Shown here piece by piece: positions 53,265 through 62,103 of a stretch of DNA of 64,000 nt (the stretch's first letter is position 1; each line of letters starts with the position of its first letter). The stretch is from Massilia sp. BJB1822 (GTDB lineage: Bacteria; Pseudomonadota; Gammaproteobacteria; Burkholderiales; Burkholderiaceae_D). The notes under the pieces were generated by a model, which was given only the letters and a program-made list of their open reading frames with translations, searched no databases and was not told the DNA's origin. The DNA is taken from contig NZ_JABWEB010000013.1 in the NCBI RefSeq assembly GCF_013369485.1, positions 1-64,000 on the forward strand. Direction: 5' to 3'. Position numbers and translations under genes: made by a program.

Positions 53265-55460
53265 ATGAACCAGTCACATCCACCAGTGAAGCGGCAAACC
53301 ATCCTGATCGTCAGTGGTTCGGAGAACGGACTGGTGGCGCTGGAACTGGCTTTGGCCGAACACGGGCTGGGCCTGGCCTACGTCAACCGCGGCGACGCCG
53401 CCCTGTCGCTGGCCGAGGAAGGCCATGTGGCCCTGGTGCTGCTCGATGCGGCCCTGGCCGGCAGCGCCAGCCTGGAGCTGTGCGAGCGTCTGGCGCGGCG
53501 CAATGGCTTGCCGGTGCTGATCATGTCCTCGGCGCCCAGCGAGGATGAGCGCGAACGGGCGCGCCAGGCCGGCGCCGCCGGCTATGTGCGCCTGCCCTTC
53601 GCCACCGCTGACGCCGTCAACAATATCCTGGTCGAACTGGGCGCGCGCGGCCTGTGGTCCGATGGCGCGCCGGCCAGCCTCGACCCGGCCAATCTGGAAA
53701 TCAATTACCACACCCTGCTGGCCGGCTCGCCCGACAGCATCCTGCTGCTCAATGTGGCCGACCGCAGGCCGATCGACGCCAATGCCCAGGCAGAAACCCT
53801 GTTCGGGCGCAGCGTGGCCGAGCTGCGCCACAAGGAGCTGGCCCAGCTCTGCCCGCCCCTGCAGCAGGATGGCCGCCTCTCGGCCGACGTGGTGGACGAT
53901 CTGATCGAGCGCGTGCTAGGCGGCGAGATCCGCGTCTTCCCCCTCTCCTTCCAGCACGCCAACGGCCGCCTGATCGATTGCGAAATCCGCCTGGTGCCGC
54001 TGGAAAAGGACAAGCACCACCTGCTGCACCTGCGCCTGCTCGACGTGACCGGCCAGCGCCTGGCCGAGGCCCTGCGCGCGGGCCAGAACAAGCTGCTGGA
54101 AATGATCGCGCGCGGCGCGCCCCTGCACGCCACCCTGGACCGTCTGGTCAAGCTGGTGGAAACCCAGTCGCCCGAGCTGCTGTGCTCGGTGCTGCTGCTG
54201 GACGAGGACGGCAAGCGCATGCGCGCCGGCTCCGCACCCAGCCTGCCCGGCGCCTATATGGCGGCGATCGACGGCATGGAAATCGGCCCCATGGTCGGCT
54301 CCTGCGGCACCGCCATGTACCGGCGCGAAGCGGTGATCGTGTCCGACATCATGCACGACCCGCTGTGGGAGCCCTACCGCGGCCTGGCCAGCGCCTATGG
54401 CCTGCGCGCCTGCTGGTCCATGCCCATCATGCTCAACGAAGGCACGGTGCTGGGCAGCTTCGCCATGTATTACCGCGAGGTGCGCCACCCGAGCACGGAA
54501 GACCAGCGCCTGATCAGCGTCGCCACCCACCTGGCCGGCATCGCCATCGAGCGCACGCGGCGCGAGGCCGAGCTGCAGCAGCACCGCAAGCATCTGGAAG
54601 AGCTGGTGGCCGACCGCACCGCCGCCCTGCGCCACGCCAAGGAGCAGGCCGAGCAGACCAACGCCGAGCTGGCGCGCGCGCTCGAACACCTGAGCCTGAC
54701 CCAGGACGAACTGGTGCGGCGCGACAAGCTGGCCGCCCTTGGCGCCATCGTGGCCGGCGTGGCGCACGAGCTGAACACGCCCATCGGCAACAGCCTGATG
54801 GTGGCCACCACCATGAGCGAGCGCACCAACGGCCTGCGCGAGGATGTCAGCGCCGGCCTGCGCCGCTCAGCGCTGGAGCAGTATCTGCAGCAGGCCGGCG
54901 AAGCCAATGAGCTGCTGGTGCGCAATCTGACGCGCACGGCCAAGCTGGTGGCCAGCTTCAAGCAAATCGCGGTCGATACCGCCAGCTCGCAGCGGCGCCG
55001 CTTCACGCTCGATAAATTCGTGGCCGAACTGGTGCTGCCGCTGGCGGCCGCCCTCAAGCATCCGGACTTGCGCGTGGTGCAGGAGGTCGCGCCCCATCTG
55101 GAAATGGACAGCTATCCCGGCCCGCTCGGCCAGGCGCTCTCCAACCTGTTCGAGAACAGCGTGCTGCACGGCTTCGGCGGGCGCCCCGGCGGCACCATCA
55201 CCATCGCCGGCCGCGCCGTCGGCGAGGACGAGGTGGAACTGAGCCTGGCCGACGACGGCGCCGGCATCGCGCCCGAACACCAGGGCCGCGTCTTCGACCC
55301 CTTCTTCACCACCAAGCTGGGCGCGGGCGGTTCCGGCCTCGGCCTGCACATCACGCACAATATCGTCACCGGCGTGCTGGGCGGGCGCATCGAGCTGCAC
55401 AGTGCGCCCGGCGCCGGCACCCGCTTCACCCTGCACCTGCCCCTGGTGGCACCGCGATGA
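53265..55460 (+). CDS. Sensor histidine kinase with degenerate receiver, PAS and GAF
   Basis: 731 residues, soluble. An N-terminal receiver-like domain keeps an aspartate (LVLLDAAL) but has SGSE for the acidic pair and R for the conserved lysine (VRLPF). A PAS-like segment (INYHTLLAGSPDSILLLN), a GAF domain (about 285-430, MVGSCGTAMYRREAVIV), a coiled coil, then HisKA with H in GVAHELNTPIGNS and HATPase (LADDGAGI, FTTKLGAGGSGLGL). GGAAGGA precedes the ATG at 53265. Its stop overlaps the cyclase gene by ATGA. Confidence 0.9.
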   Translation: MNQSHPPVKRQTILIVSGSENGLVALELALAEHGLGLAYVNRGDAALSLAEEGHVALVLLDAALAGSASLELCERLARRNGLPVLIMSSAPSEDERERARQAGAAGYVRLPFATADAVNNILVELGARGLWSDGAPASLDPANLEINYHTLLAGSPDSILLLNVADRRPIDANAQAETLFGRSVAELRHKELAQLCPPLQQDGRLSADVVDDLIERVLGGEIRVFPLSFQHANGRLIDCEIRLVPLEKDKHHLLHLRLLDVTGQRLAEALRAGQNKLLEMIARGAPLHATLDRLVKLVETQSPELLCSVLLLDEDGKRMRAGSAPSLPGAYMAAIDGMEIGPMVGSCGTAMYRREAVIVSDIMHDPLWEPYRGLASAYGLRACWSMPIMLNEGTVLGSFAMYYREVRHPSTEDQRLISVATHLAGIAIERTRREAELQQHRKHLEELVADRTAALRHAKEQAEQTNAELARALEHLSLTQDELVRRDKLAALGAIVAGVAHELNTPIGNSLMVATTMSERTNGLREDVSAGLRRSALEQYLQQAGEANELLVRNLTRTAKLVASFKQIAVDTASSQRRRFTLDKFVAELVLPLAAALKHPDLRVVQEVAPHLEMDSYPGPLGQALSNLFENSVLHGFGGRPGGTITIAGRAVGEDEVELSLADDGAGIAPEHQGRVFDPFFTTKLGAGGSGLGLHITHNIVTGVLGGRIELHSAPGAGTRFTLHLPLVAPR

Positions 55461-56644
55461 AACACGCAAGCTGGCCACCCGCCGAAACCGCCGCGGACGC
55501 CACGCTGAACCATCTATCGAGCGAATTCCGCAATCCGGCCATGGAGCAGGCTTTCCTGCGCCACCACCTGCGCCTGAGCCAGCGCCAGCTGCGCATGACC
55601 TTCTATTTCTGCGCTTTCTTCTTCCTGGCCTTCGTGCTGTCGGATGTGGCCTGGCTCGGCTACAGCGGCCTGACCCTGATGCTGTTCTGCGCCCGCATCG
55701 GCGTCGTCACCTGCGCCCTGTTCGGCCTGCTCGCCATCCGTCTGCGGCCCAATTCCGTGAAGTTGACGCGCGCCGTCGCCACCCTGGTCGAACTGGCCGG
55801 CACCGCCGTCTTTCTGCTGATCGTCGCCTTCCGGCCTTCGGAATTCGCGGGCCACGCCATTTCCATGACCATCGTCATCATGGTGCTGTACGTGTATGTG
55901 CCGAACCGCCTGCTGCACGCGGCCGCCATCGCCCTGCCCGCCACCCTGGTCTTCGTGCTGATGGCCCGCCACCGGCAGGAAATCCAGGCGCTCGGCCTGG
56001 TCACGATGGGCTTACTCCTGCTGCTGGCCAATCTGCTGGGCTATGTGACGGCGCGCCGCTACCAGCTGCTGTGGCGCGAGGAATTCCGCACCCAGACCGA
56101 ACTCAAGATCCAGTCCCTGCGCGATCCCCTGACCGGCTGTTTCAACCGCCGCCACCTGCACGAACAGCTGATGGAAAACGAAATCATGCGCGCCCAGCGC
56201 TACCGCCTGAGCCTGGCCGTCATCATGTGCGACCTCGACCATTTCAAGCGCGTCAACGATGAGTATGGCCATGCCGCGGGCGACGCCGTGCTGCAAGCGT
56301 TTTCGCGCCTGCTGCTGGCCATGACGCGCGAGAATGTCGACAGCGTGGTGCGCTACGGCGGCGAGGAATTCCTGCTGATCCTGCCCGAAACGGGGCTGGA
56401 GGGCGCCACCCTGCTGGCCGAGCGCCTGCGCCGCCGCTTCGAGGAAAGCTCGGTACGCTTCGAAGGCCATCAGCTGCGGGCCACCGCCAGCTTCGGCGTG
56501 GTGACGGCCGACTTTGCCGATGGCGCCCAGGCGCTGCGGCCGGAAGAGAGCAGCCAGTACAGCCTGATCGCCAAGGCCGACGAATTGCTGTACGCTGCGA
56601 AGAATGGCGGCCGCAACCAAGTGCGGGCGCAAGCCCTGTCCTGA
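55457..56644 (+). CDS. Membrane diguanylate cyclase
   Basis: 395 residues. Six hydrophobic segments occupy residues about 40-205 (for example MTFYFCAFFFLAFVLSDVAW and GLVTMGLLLLLANLLGYVTA). The GGDEF domain is active-type GGEEF (RYGGEEFLLILPE) with DLDHFKRVNDEYGHAAGD. The upstream inhibitory site reads ENVD in place of RxxD, so product inhibition may be missing. Makes cyclic di-GMP. Translationally coupled to the kinase upstream. Confidence 0.92.
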   Translation: MKHASWPPAETAADATLNHLSSEFRNPAMEQAFLRHHLRLSQRQLRMTFYFCAFFFLAFVLSDVAWLGYSGLTLMLFCARIGVVTCALFGLLAIRLRPNSVKLTRAVATLVELAGTAVFLLIVAFRPSEFAGHAISMTIVIMVLYVYVPNRLLHAAAIALPATLVFVLMARHRQEIQALGLVTMGLLLLLANLLGYVTARRYQLLWREEFRTQTELKIQSLRDPLTGCFNRRHLHEQLMENEIMRAQRYRLSLAVIMCDLDHFKRVNDEYGHAAGDAVLQAFSRLLLAMTRENVDSVVRYGGEEFLLILPETGLEGATLLAERLRRRFEESSVRFEGHQLRATASFGVVTADFADGAQALRPEESSQYSLIAKADELLYAAKNGGRNQVRAQALS

Positions 56645-56657
56645 ACCGAGTTGCAAA

Positions 56658-56876
56658 ATGATTATGCCCAACAAACCTTCCCGCTTCCTGCTGCTGGCCG
56701 TGGCCGGCTTCACCCTGAGCACCAGCCTGAGCGCCGGGCCGGCGCCCTGGTATATCTGGCGCAGCAAGATCGATGGCGCCCGCGTCTGCCACCAAACTCC
56801 GCTCGGCCCGGGCTGGGAAGAGGAAAGCGGGCCGTACAAAGATAGTCATTGCGAAAAGTTGGTACGTGCTCAATAA
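56658..56876 (+). CDS. Small secreted protein, 72 residues
   Basis: The ATG at 56658 starts a signal peptide (basic NKPSR, hydrophobic FLLLAVAGFTLSTSLSA). The mature part is about 45 residues with two cysteines (VCHQTPLGPGW and SHCEKL), which could form a disulfide. No family is recognised. It lies 13 bases after the cyclase stop, so it may belong to the same transcript. Confidence 0.55.
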   Translation: MIMPNKPSRFLLLAVAGFTLSTSLSAGPAPWYIWRSKIDGARVCHQTPLGPGWEEESGPYKDSHCEKLVRAQ

Positions 56877-56925
56877 TGAGCCAACAACAAGAAGCAAACG
56901 CCTTTTCACTCACCGAGGAGTTCGT

Positions 56926-57474
56926 ATGTTTCAAAATCCCGAGCAATTCGCCTCCGCCACCAAGACCCTGTTCGAGTTTCAGCTTGATACCTTCAACAGC
57001 CTGACCAGCAAAGCCGTGCAGGCGCTGGAACAGGTCGCGGCCCTGAACCTGGCCACCGCCCGCTCGAACGTGGAAAACACCCTGGCCACCGGCCGCGAAC
57101 TGAGCGAAGCCAAAGACCCGAAAGCCGTGCTGGCCGTGGCGGCCTCCAAAGTCCAGCCGGGCGTGGCCGATGCCGCCGCCTATAACCAGCAGCTGAGCCA
57201 GATCATCGCCGAGATCCAGTCCGAGTTTGCGCGCGCCGCCGAAGCCCATATGGCCGAAGCCAAGTCCAGCTTGAGCGCCCTGATCTACGACGTCACCAAG
57301 AATGTGCGTCCCGGTTCGGAAAACGCGGTGCAGATCGTCAAGCAAGCCATCGACAATGCCTTCAGGGGCTATGAGCAGGTGACCTCCGCCACGCGTGAAG
57401 CCGTCAGCACCTTCGAGGAACAGCTGGCGCGCGCTTCCGCCAGCGTGGCCGAGCACTCGCAGACCCGCCACTGA
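56926..57474 (+). CDS. phaP: Phasin family protein
   Basis: 182 residues of a polyhydroxyalkanoate granule surface protein. An amphipathic helical sequence, MFQNPEQFASATKTLFEFQL, then SLTSKAVQALEQVAALNL and TGRELSEAKDPKAVLAVAAS, matches phasins of Burkholderiales. GAGGAG precedes the ATG; an upstream in-frame ATG would overlap the small gene. PHA synthase genes are elsewhere. Confidence 0.92.
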   Translation: MFQNPEQFASATKTLFEFQLDTFNSLTSKAVQALEQVAALNLATARSNVENTLATGRELSEAKDPKAVLAVAASKVQPGVADAAAYNQQLSQIIAEIQSEFARAAEAHMAEAKSSLSALIYDVTKNVRPGSENAVQIVKQAIDNAFRGYEQVTSATREAVSTFEEQLARASASVAEHSQTRH

Positions 57475-57482
57475 TCCCCCCG

Positions 57483-57586
57483 AGAGGCCGTTTCAAAACG
57501 GGCGCGGCGTTGTTGCAGCTCCTAGCCGTGCTAGGCGCACTGTCTTCGTCGCTGCGCCTAGCCGCACCCGTTTTGAAACGGCCTCT
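57483..57586. repeat. 104-base palindromic element after the phasin gene
   Basis: A perfect 20-base outer stem (57483-57502 with 57567-57586; arm AGAGGCCGTTTCAAAACGGG). An inner stem CTAGGCGCA (57531-57539) pairs with TGCGCCTAG (57553-57561), and CCTAGCCGTGCTAGG (57521-57535) can fold on itself instead. Lies between the phasin stop and the SOS box, so it may also terminate the phasin transcript. Confidence 0.85.
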
Positions 57587-57640
57587 TAGTCCCCGTCCCG
57601 CGCCTGCACAAATGCTGTGCAAGTGCGGGCGGACGCGATA

Positions 57641-57660
57641 TACTGTATAAATACACAGTT
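57641..57660. promoter_or_regulatory. LexA-type SOS box
   Basis: CTGT-N8-ACAG (57643-57658) with T/A flanks, the consensus SOS box of gamma- and betaproteobacteria, 20 bases before the nuclease start codon. A TATACT at 57639-57644 overlaps it and may be the -10, so LexA would block the promoter. Confidence 0.8.
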
Positions 57661-57680
57661 AGGCAAGCGCGTCCGTACAC

Positions 57681-59324
57681 ATGATCCGAGTTCTGGAAAA
57701 CGAGTTTTATTACCTGGATAACTTCCACCAGGTGCTGCAGTGGATCGCCGAACGCTATAGCGACTTGCTGACCGACGAGGAAAGCGCCTTCCTGTCCCGT
57801 TTCCCCACCCTGCCCCAAGCCTCGCGCGCCCTGTTCGTGCGCATGGTCATGCGCAAGGGCGAATTGTTCCGCGCCTCCAGGCTGGTCTACGGCGAAATCG
57901 GCTGCGCCGTGGAAGCGTGCCGCCCGCTGTGCGAACAGGGCTGGGTGGAGGCCGATCCCGAACTGTCCCTGGACGAATTGTTCGAGCTGCTGCAAAAGCC
58001 CGAGATCGGCCGGATTTTCCAGCTCGCGCCGCACGAGCGCCAGGCGCGCAAGGCTGAGCAGCTGGCAGCCTTGCGCGAGCGCCATGCGGGCCGCCACCGC
58101 TTCTCGGCCTGGGATGGGCAGGCGGGCGACCAGGTCTACCGCATCGTCGCCAAGCCCCTGTGCGACCGCCTGCGCCTTATCTTTTTCGGCAACTTCCACC
58201 AGGACTGGTCGGAATTCGTGCTGTCCGACCTAGGCGTCTACCGCTACGAGAAAGTGGAATTCGCGCCCGCCGCGCGCGGCTTCCGCAGCCGGCGCGACAT
58301 CGACGAGTACCTGGCCCTGTACCAGTGCCGCGAACGTTTCCTGGACGGCGAGCCGCCGCTGGAGCTGATGGCCAGCCTGGCGCCGCTGGAATCGGACAAT
58401 GAATGGCTGCACAGCCGCCGCCACAAGCTGCTGTTCCAGATGGGCCAGCAGCTCGAAAAGCTGCGCGACTGGCCCGGCGCGCTAAGTATCTACCGCGCCA
58501 CGCCCTACCCCGGCGCGCGCGCCCGCGCCATCCGCGTGCTGGAGAAAGATGGCCAGTTCGGCGCCGCTTACGCCCTGCTGCAACAGGCCGAAGCCGTGCC
58601 GGAAAGCGAGGCGGAACGCCAGTCCCTGCTGCGCATGGGACCGCGCCTGCGGCGCCAGCTCGGGCATGCGCGCAGCGCCGCCTCCAAGCCGGCGCCGCCG
58701 CTGCGCCTGGACCTGAACCTGCCACCGCCGCAGGAAGACGGCTGGCATGTGGAAGGCGTGGTGCGCGACCATCTGTGGCGCGAGGAAGCCCCGGTCTACT
58801 ATGTAGAAAACACCCTGATCAACTCCCTGTTTGGCCTGCTGTTCTGGGACGCCATCTTCTGCGCCGTGCCGGGCGCTTTCTTCCATCCCTTCCATCGCGG
58901 CCCGGCCGATCTGCACAGCGCCGACTTCCAGCAGCGCCGCGCCGCCCAGTTCGCAGCCTGCTTCGCGCGCCTGGACGACGGCAGCTACCGCGAGGCGATC
59001 CGCGCCCGCCTGGCCGAGAAACAGGGCATCCAGTCGCCCTTCGTCTACTGGGAAATCCTCGACCAGGAATTGCTGGAACTGGCCCTGCGCTGCATCCCGG
59101 CCGCCCATCTGCGCAAATGCTTCGAGCGCATGCTGCTCGACCTCAAGGCCAACCGCAGCGGCTTCCCCGACCTGATCCAGTTCTGGCCCGAGGAGGAGCG
59201 CTATAACATGATCGAGGTGAAGGGACCGGGCGACCGCCTGCAGGACAACCAGTTGCGCTGGATCGCTTACTGCACCCAGCACCAGATGCCGATCTCGGTC
59301 TGCTACCTGCAATGGACGGAATAA
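57681..59324 (+). CDS. FAN1-like VRR-NUC structure-specific nuclease
   Basis: 547 residues. The C-terminal VRR-NUC domain (about 425-545) has the catalytic set PD497 in GFPDLIQF and E512-V-K514 in IEVKGPGDRL. The N-terminal 400 residues carry a FAN1-like helical region with a TPR-like EKLRDWPGALSIYRATP. Bacterial FAN1 homologues cut flap and crosslinked DNA; the assignment is from domain order. It overlaps the helicase gene by 13 bases and is preceded by an SOS box. The shine-dalgarno is weak. Confidence 0.85.
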   Translation: MIRVLENEFYYLDNFHQVLQWIAERYSDLLTDEESAFLSRFPTLPQASRALFVRMVMRKGELFRASRLVYGEIGCAVEACRPLCEQGWVEADPELSLDELFELLQKPEIGRIFQLAPHERQARKAEQLAALRERHAGRHRFSAWDGQAGDQVYRIVAKPLCDRLRLIFFGNFHQDWSEFVLSDLGVYRYEKVEFAPAARGFRSRRDIDEYLALYQCRERFLDGEPPLELMASLAPLESDNEWLHSRRHKLLFQMGQQLEKLRDWPGALSIYRATPYPGARARAIRVLEKDGQFGAAYALLQQAEAVPESEAERQSLLRMGPRLRRQLGHARSAASKPAPPLRLDLNLPPPQEDGWHVEGVVRDHLWREEAPVYYVENTLINSLFGLLFWDAIFCAVPGAFFHPFHRGPADLHSADFQQRRAAQFAACFARLDDGSYREAIRARLAEKQGIQSPFVYWEILDQELLELALRCIPAAHLRKCFERMLLDLKANRSGFPDLIQFWPEEERYNMIEVKGPGDRLQDNQLRWIAYCTQHQMPISVCYLQWTE

Positions 59325-61570
59325 GCTATACCGTCGCCGTGCGCGCCCTGTGCGAGTTCACGGCCAAGGCGGGCGATCTCGATCTGCGCTTCACGCCCGC
59401 GCCCACGGCCCAGGAAGGCATTGCCGGCCATGCCGTCGTCACGTCGCGGCGCGGCGACGATTACGAGCGCGAAGTCAGCCTGTCTGGCGCATTCGGCGCG
59501 CTACGCGTGCGCGGCCGCGCCGACGGCTACGATCCGCGCCAGAACCAGCTGGAGGAAATCAAGACCTTTCGCGGCGACCTGGCGAAGATGCCGGCCAACC
59601 ACCGCCATCTGCACTGGGCCCAGCTCAAAATCTACGGCCATCTGCTGTGCCAGACGCGCGGCCTGGAGCAGTTGCGCCTGGCCCTGGTGTATTTCGATAT
59701 CGGCAGCCAGAAGGAAACCCTGCTGCAGGAAGACATGGACGCCGCCGCCCTGCGCGTCTTCTGGGAGGAACAGTGCGGCCGCTTCCTGGCCTGGGCCGGG
59801 CAGGAAATGGCGCACCGCGCCCTGCGCGACGAACAGTTGAAGGCGATGCGTTTCCCGCATGGCGAATTCCGTCCCGGCCAGCGCCAGCTGGCCGAAGCCA
59901 TGTACCGCAGCAGCGCGCGCGGTTGCGCCCTGCTGGCGCAAGCGCCGACCGGCATCGGCAAGTCGGTGGGCAGCCTGTTCCCCCTTCTCAAAGCCAGCGC
60001 TGAACATGGGCTGGACAAGGTCTTCTTCCTCGCCGCCAAAACCTCGGGACGGCGCATGGCGCTGGACGCCGCCGCCAGCATCACGCGCAGCGCGCCGCTG
60101 CTGCCGCTGCGCACCCTGGAACTGGCGGCCAGGAACACCGCTTGCGAGCATCCGGACAAGGCCTGCCATGGCGAATCCTGTCCGCTGGCGGCGGGCTTTT
60201 ACGACCGTCTGCCCGCCGCGCGCGCCGCCGCCGTGCACGAAACCATGCTGGAACGCGCCACCGTGCGCGAGATCGCGCTGGCCCACGGCGTCTGTCCCTA
60301 CTATCTGCAAACGGAGCTGGTGCGCTGGGCCGATGTGGTGGTGGGCGACTACAACTATTATTTCGACATCAGCGCCATGCTGTACAGCCTGACGCAGCTG
60401 AATGGCTGGAAGGTGGCCGTGCTGGCCGACGAGGCCCACAATATGGTGTCGCGCGCGCGCAAGATGTATTCGGCGGAGCTGGACCACGCCAGCCTGCGCC
60501 TGCTGCGCAAGACCGCGCCCGAAGCCTTGAAAAAGCCGCTGGACAAGGTGCACCGCCAATGGCTCGCGCTGGAGAAGGAACAGGACGAGACCTACCAGGG
60601 CTACCCCGCCCTGCCCGAGAAATTCATGGGCGCGCTGCAAGCGGCCAGCAACGCCATCGGCGACTATATGGCCGAGCATCCGGCCTGGTTCGACGCCGAC
60701 GTATTGGAGTTCTACTTCCTCGGCCTGCATTTCACGCGCCTGGCGGAGAGCTTCGGCGAGCACTCGCTCTTCGATATCAGCAAGGGCGAAGGCGGCCGCG
60801 CCGGATCGGTGCTGTGCATCCGCAATATCGTGCCGGCGCCCTTCCTCAAGCCGCGCTTCGAAGCGGCCCATGCCTGCGCCCTGTTCTCGGCCACGCTCAG
60901 CCCCTGGAATTATTTCAGCGACACCTTGGGCATGCCCGACAACACCGCCTGGATCGACGTCGAATCACCGTTTGACGCCGAGCAGTTGGTGGTGCGCGTG
61001 GCCGGCCATATCTCGACGCGCTACCAGCACCGCGAGCGTTCGCTGGCGCCCATCGCGCGGCTCATCGGCGAACAGTACGCCAGCCAGCCGGGCAATTACC
61101 TGGCCTTCTTCAGCAGCTTCGATTATATGGACAAGGCGGCCGACCTCTTTTGCGCCGAATACCCGCAGGTGCCGGTGTGGCGCCAGCCGCGCCGCATGGA
61201 CGAGGTGGAGCGCGAAGCCTTCCTGGCCCGCTTCCGCGAGGATGGCCGCGGCATCGGCTTCGCCGTGCTGGGCGGCTCCTTCGGCGAAGGCATCGACCTG
61301 CCCGGCGCGCGCCTGATCGGCGCCTTCATCGCCACGCTCGGCCTGCCGCAGATCAATCCCGTCAACGAGCAGATACGCCAGCGCATGGACGCCATCTTCG
61401 GCGCCGGCTACGACTACACCTATCTGTATCCGGGCCTGCAGAAAGTGGTGCAGGCGGCCGGCCGTGTGATCCGCACCACCAGCGACCGCGGCACCGTACA
61501 CCTGATCGACGACCGCTTCGCGCGGCCGGAAGTGCGCCGGCTGCTACCCGCCTGGTGGCAGATCGCTTAA
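59312..61570 (+). CDS. XPD/DinG-type DNA helicase with N-terminal PD-(D/E)XK motif
   Basis: 752 residues. The N-terminus has a nuclease-like motif, D71 in GRADGYD and E82-I-K84. The helicase core has Walker A APTGIGKS (about 211-218), DEAH as LADEAHN (near 372), and a four-cysteine iron-sulfur cluster: C-x7-C-x4-C near residues 278-291, then a fourth in HGVCPYY. Motif VI is VVQAAGRVIRTTSDRG. The iron-sulfur domain makes it an XPD/Rad3 relative that unwinds 5' to 3'. It ends inside the convergent GNAT gene, overlapping by 27 bases. Confidence 0.9.
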   Translation: MDGISYTVAVRALCEFTAKAGDLDLRFTPAPTAQEGIAGHAVVTSRRGDDYEREVSLSGAFGALRVRGRADGYDPRQNQLEEIKTFRGDLAKMPANHRHLHWAQLKIYGHLLCQTRGLEQLRLALVYFDIGSQKETLLQEDMDAAALRVFWEEQCGRFLAWAGQEMAHRALRDEQLKAMRFPHGEFRPGQRQLAEAMYRSSARGCALLAQAPTGIGKSVGSLFPLLKASAEHGLDKVFFLAAKTSGRRMALDAAASITRSAPLLPLRTLELAARNTACEHPDKACHGESCPLAAGFYDRLPAARAAAVHETMLERATVREIALAHGVCPYYLQTELVRWADVVVGDYNYYFDISAMLYSLTQLNGWKVAVLADEAHNMVSRARKMYSAELDHASLRLLRKTAPEALKKPLDKVHRQWLALEKEQDETYQGYPALPEKFMGALQAASNAIGDYMAEHPAWFDADVLEFYFLGLHFTRLAESFGEHSLFDISKGEGGRAGSVLCIRNIVPAPFLKPRFEAAHACALFSATLSPWNYFSDTLGMPDNTAWIDVESPFDAEQLVVRVAGHISTRYQHRERSLAPIARLIGEQYASQPGNYLAFFSSFDYMDKAADLFCAEYPQVPVWRQPRRMDEVEREAFLARFREDGRGIGFAVLGGSFGEGIDLPGARLIGAFIATLGLPQINPVNEQIRQRMDAIFGAGYDYTYLYPGLQKVVQAAGRVIRTTSDRGTVHLIDDRFARPEVRRLLPAWWQIA

Positions 61571-62056
61571 GCGGCACACCATCTGCACCTCGCCGTAATA
61601 CGCGCCATCGACGCACATGGCTTCCGGCAGCAGGCCGCAGCGCTGGAAGCCCAGCGATTCGTAAAAGGCGATGGCCGGCGCATTGGTTTCGGTCACATCC
61701 AGCACCAGCAGGCGCAGGCCCGGCAGGCTGCGCGCATGCGCCAGGACCACCCGCGCCAGATCGCGTGCCACGCCGCGTCCGCGCTGCTCCGGGTGAACAT
61801 ACACGCCAACCACGGCGGCGCGATGCTGTTCCTTGCGGCGCTCTTCGCGTTTCAGGGCGGTTGTGCCGATCAGCACGCCGTCGGCAAAAGCGCCGAAAAT
61901 GGCGACGCTGGAGAGAAAGTCGGCAGTCGAGGCCAAGGGCCGCTCCACTTCTTCCTCGTAGCTGGAACCGAAGGACAGCGGCGCTTCGCGCAAGGCGAAA
62001 ATCCGCAGCGCTTGAAAGGCTTCGGCATCATCGGCAGAAAGTCGTTTGATATCCAT
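61544..62056 (-). CDS. GNAT-family N-acetyltransferase
   Basis: 170 residues. The acetyl-CoA site is VYVHPEQRGRGVARDLARVV, with LLVLDVTETNAPAIAFYESLGFQRCG for the last GNAT motif. Substrate unknown. The 3' end overlaps the convergent helicase gene by 27 bases. Confidence 0.9.
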   Translation of the reverse strand: MDIKRLSADDAEAFQALRIFALREAPLSFGSSYEEEVERPLASTADFLSSVAIFGAFADGVLIGTTALKREERRKEQHRAAVVGVYVHPEQRGRGVARDLARVVLAHARSLPGLRLLVLDVTETNAPAIAFYESLGFQRCGLLPEAMCVDGAYYGEVQMVCRLSDLPPGG

Positions 62057-62103
62057 GGCAGCATGCTACATCGAATTTCGCGCTTCTGCTCACGGCGATC
62101 GAA

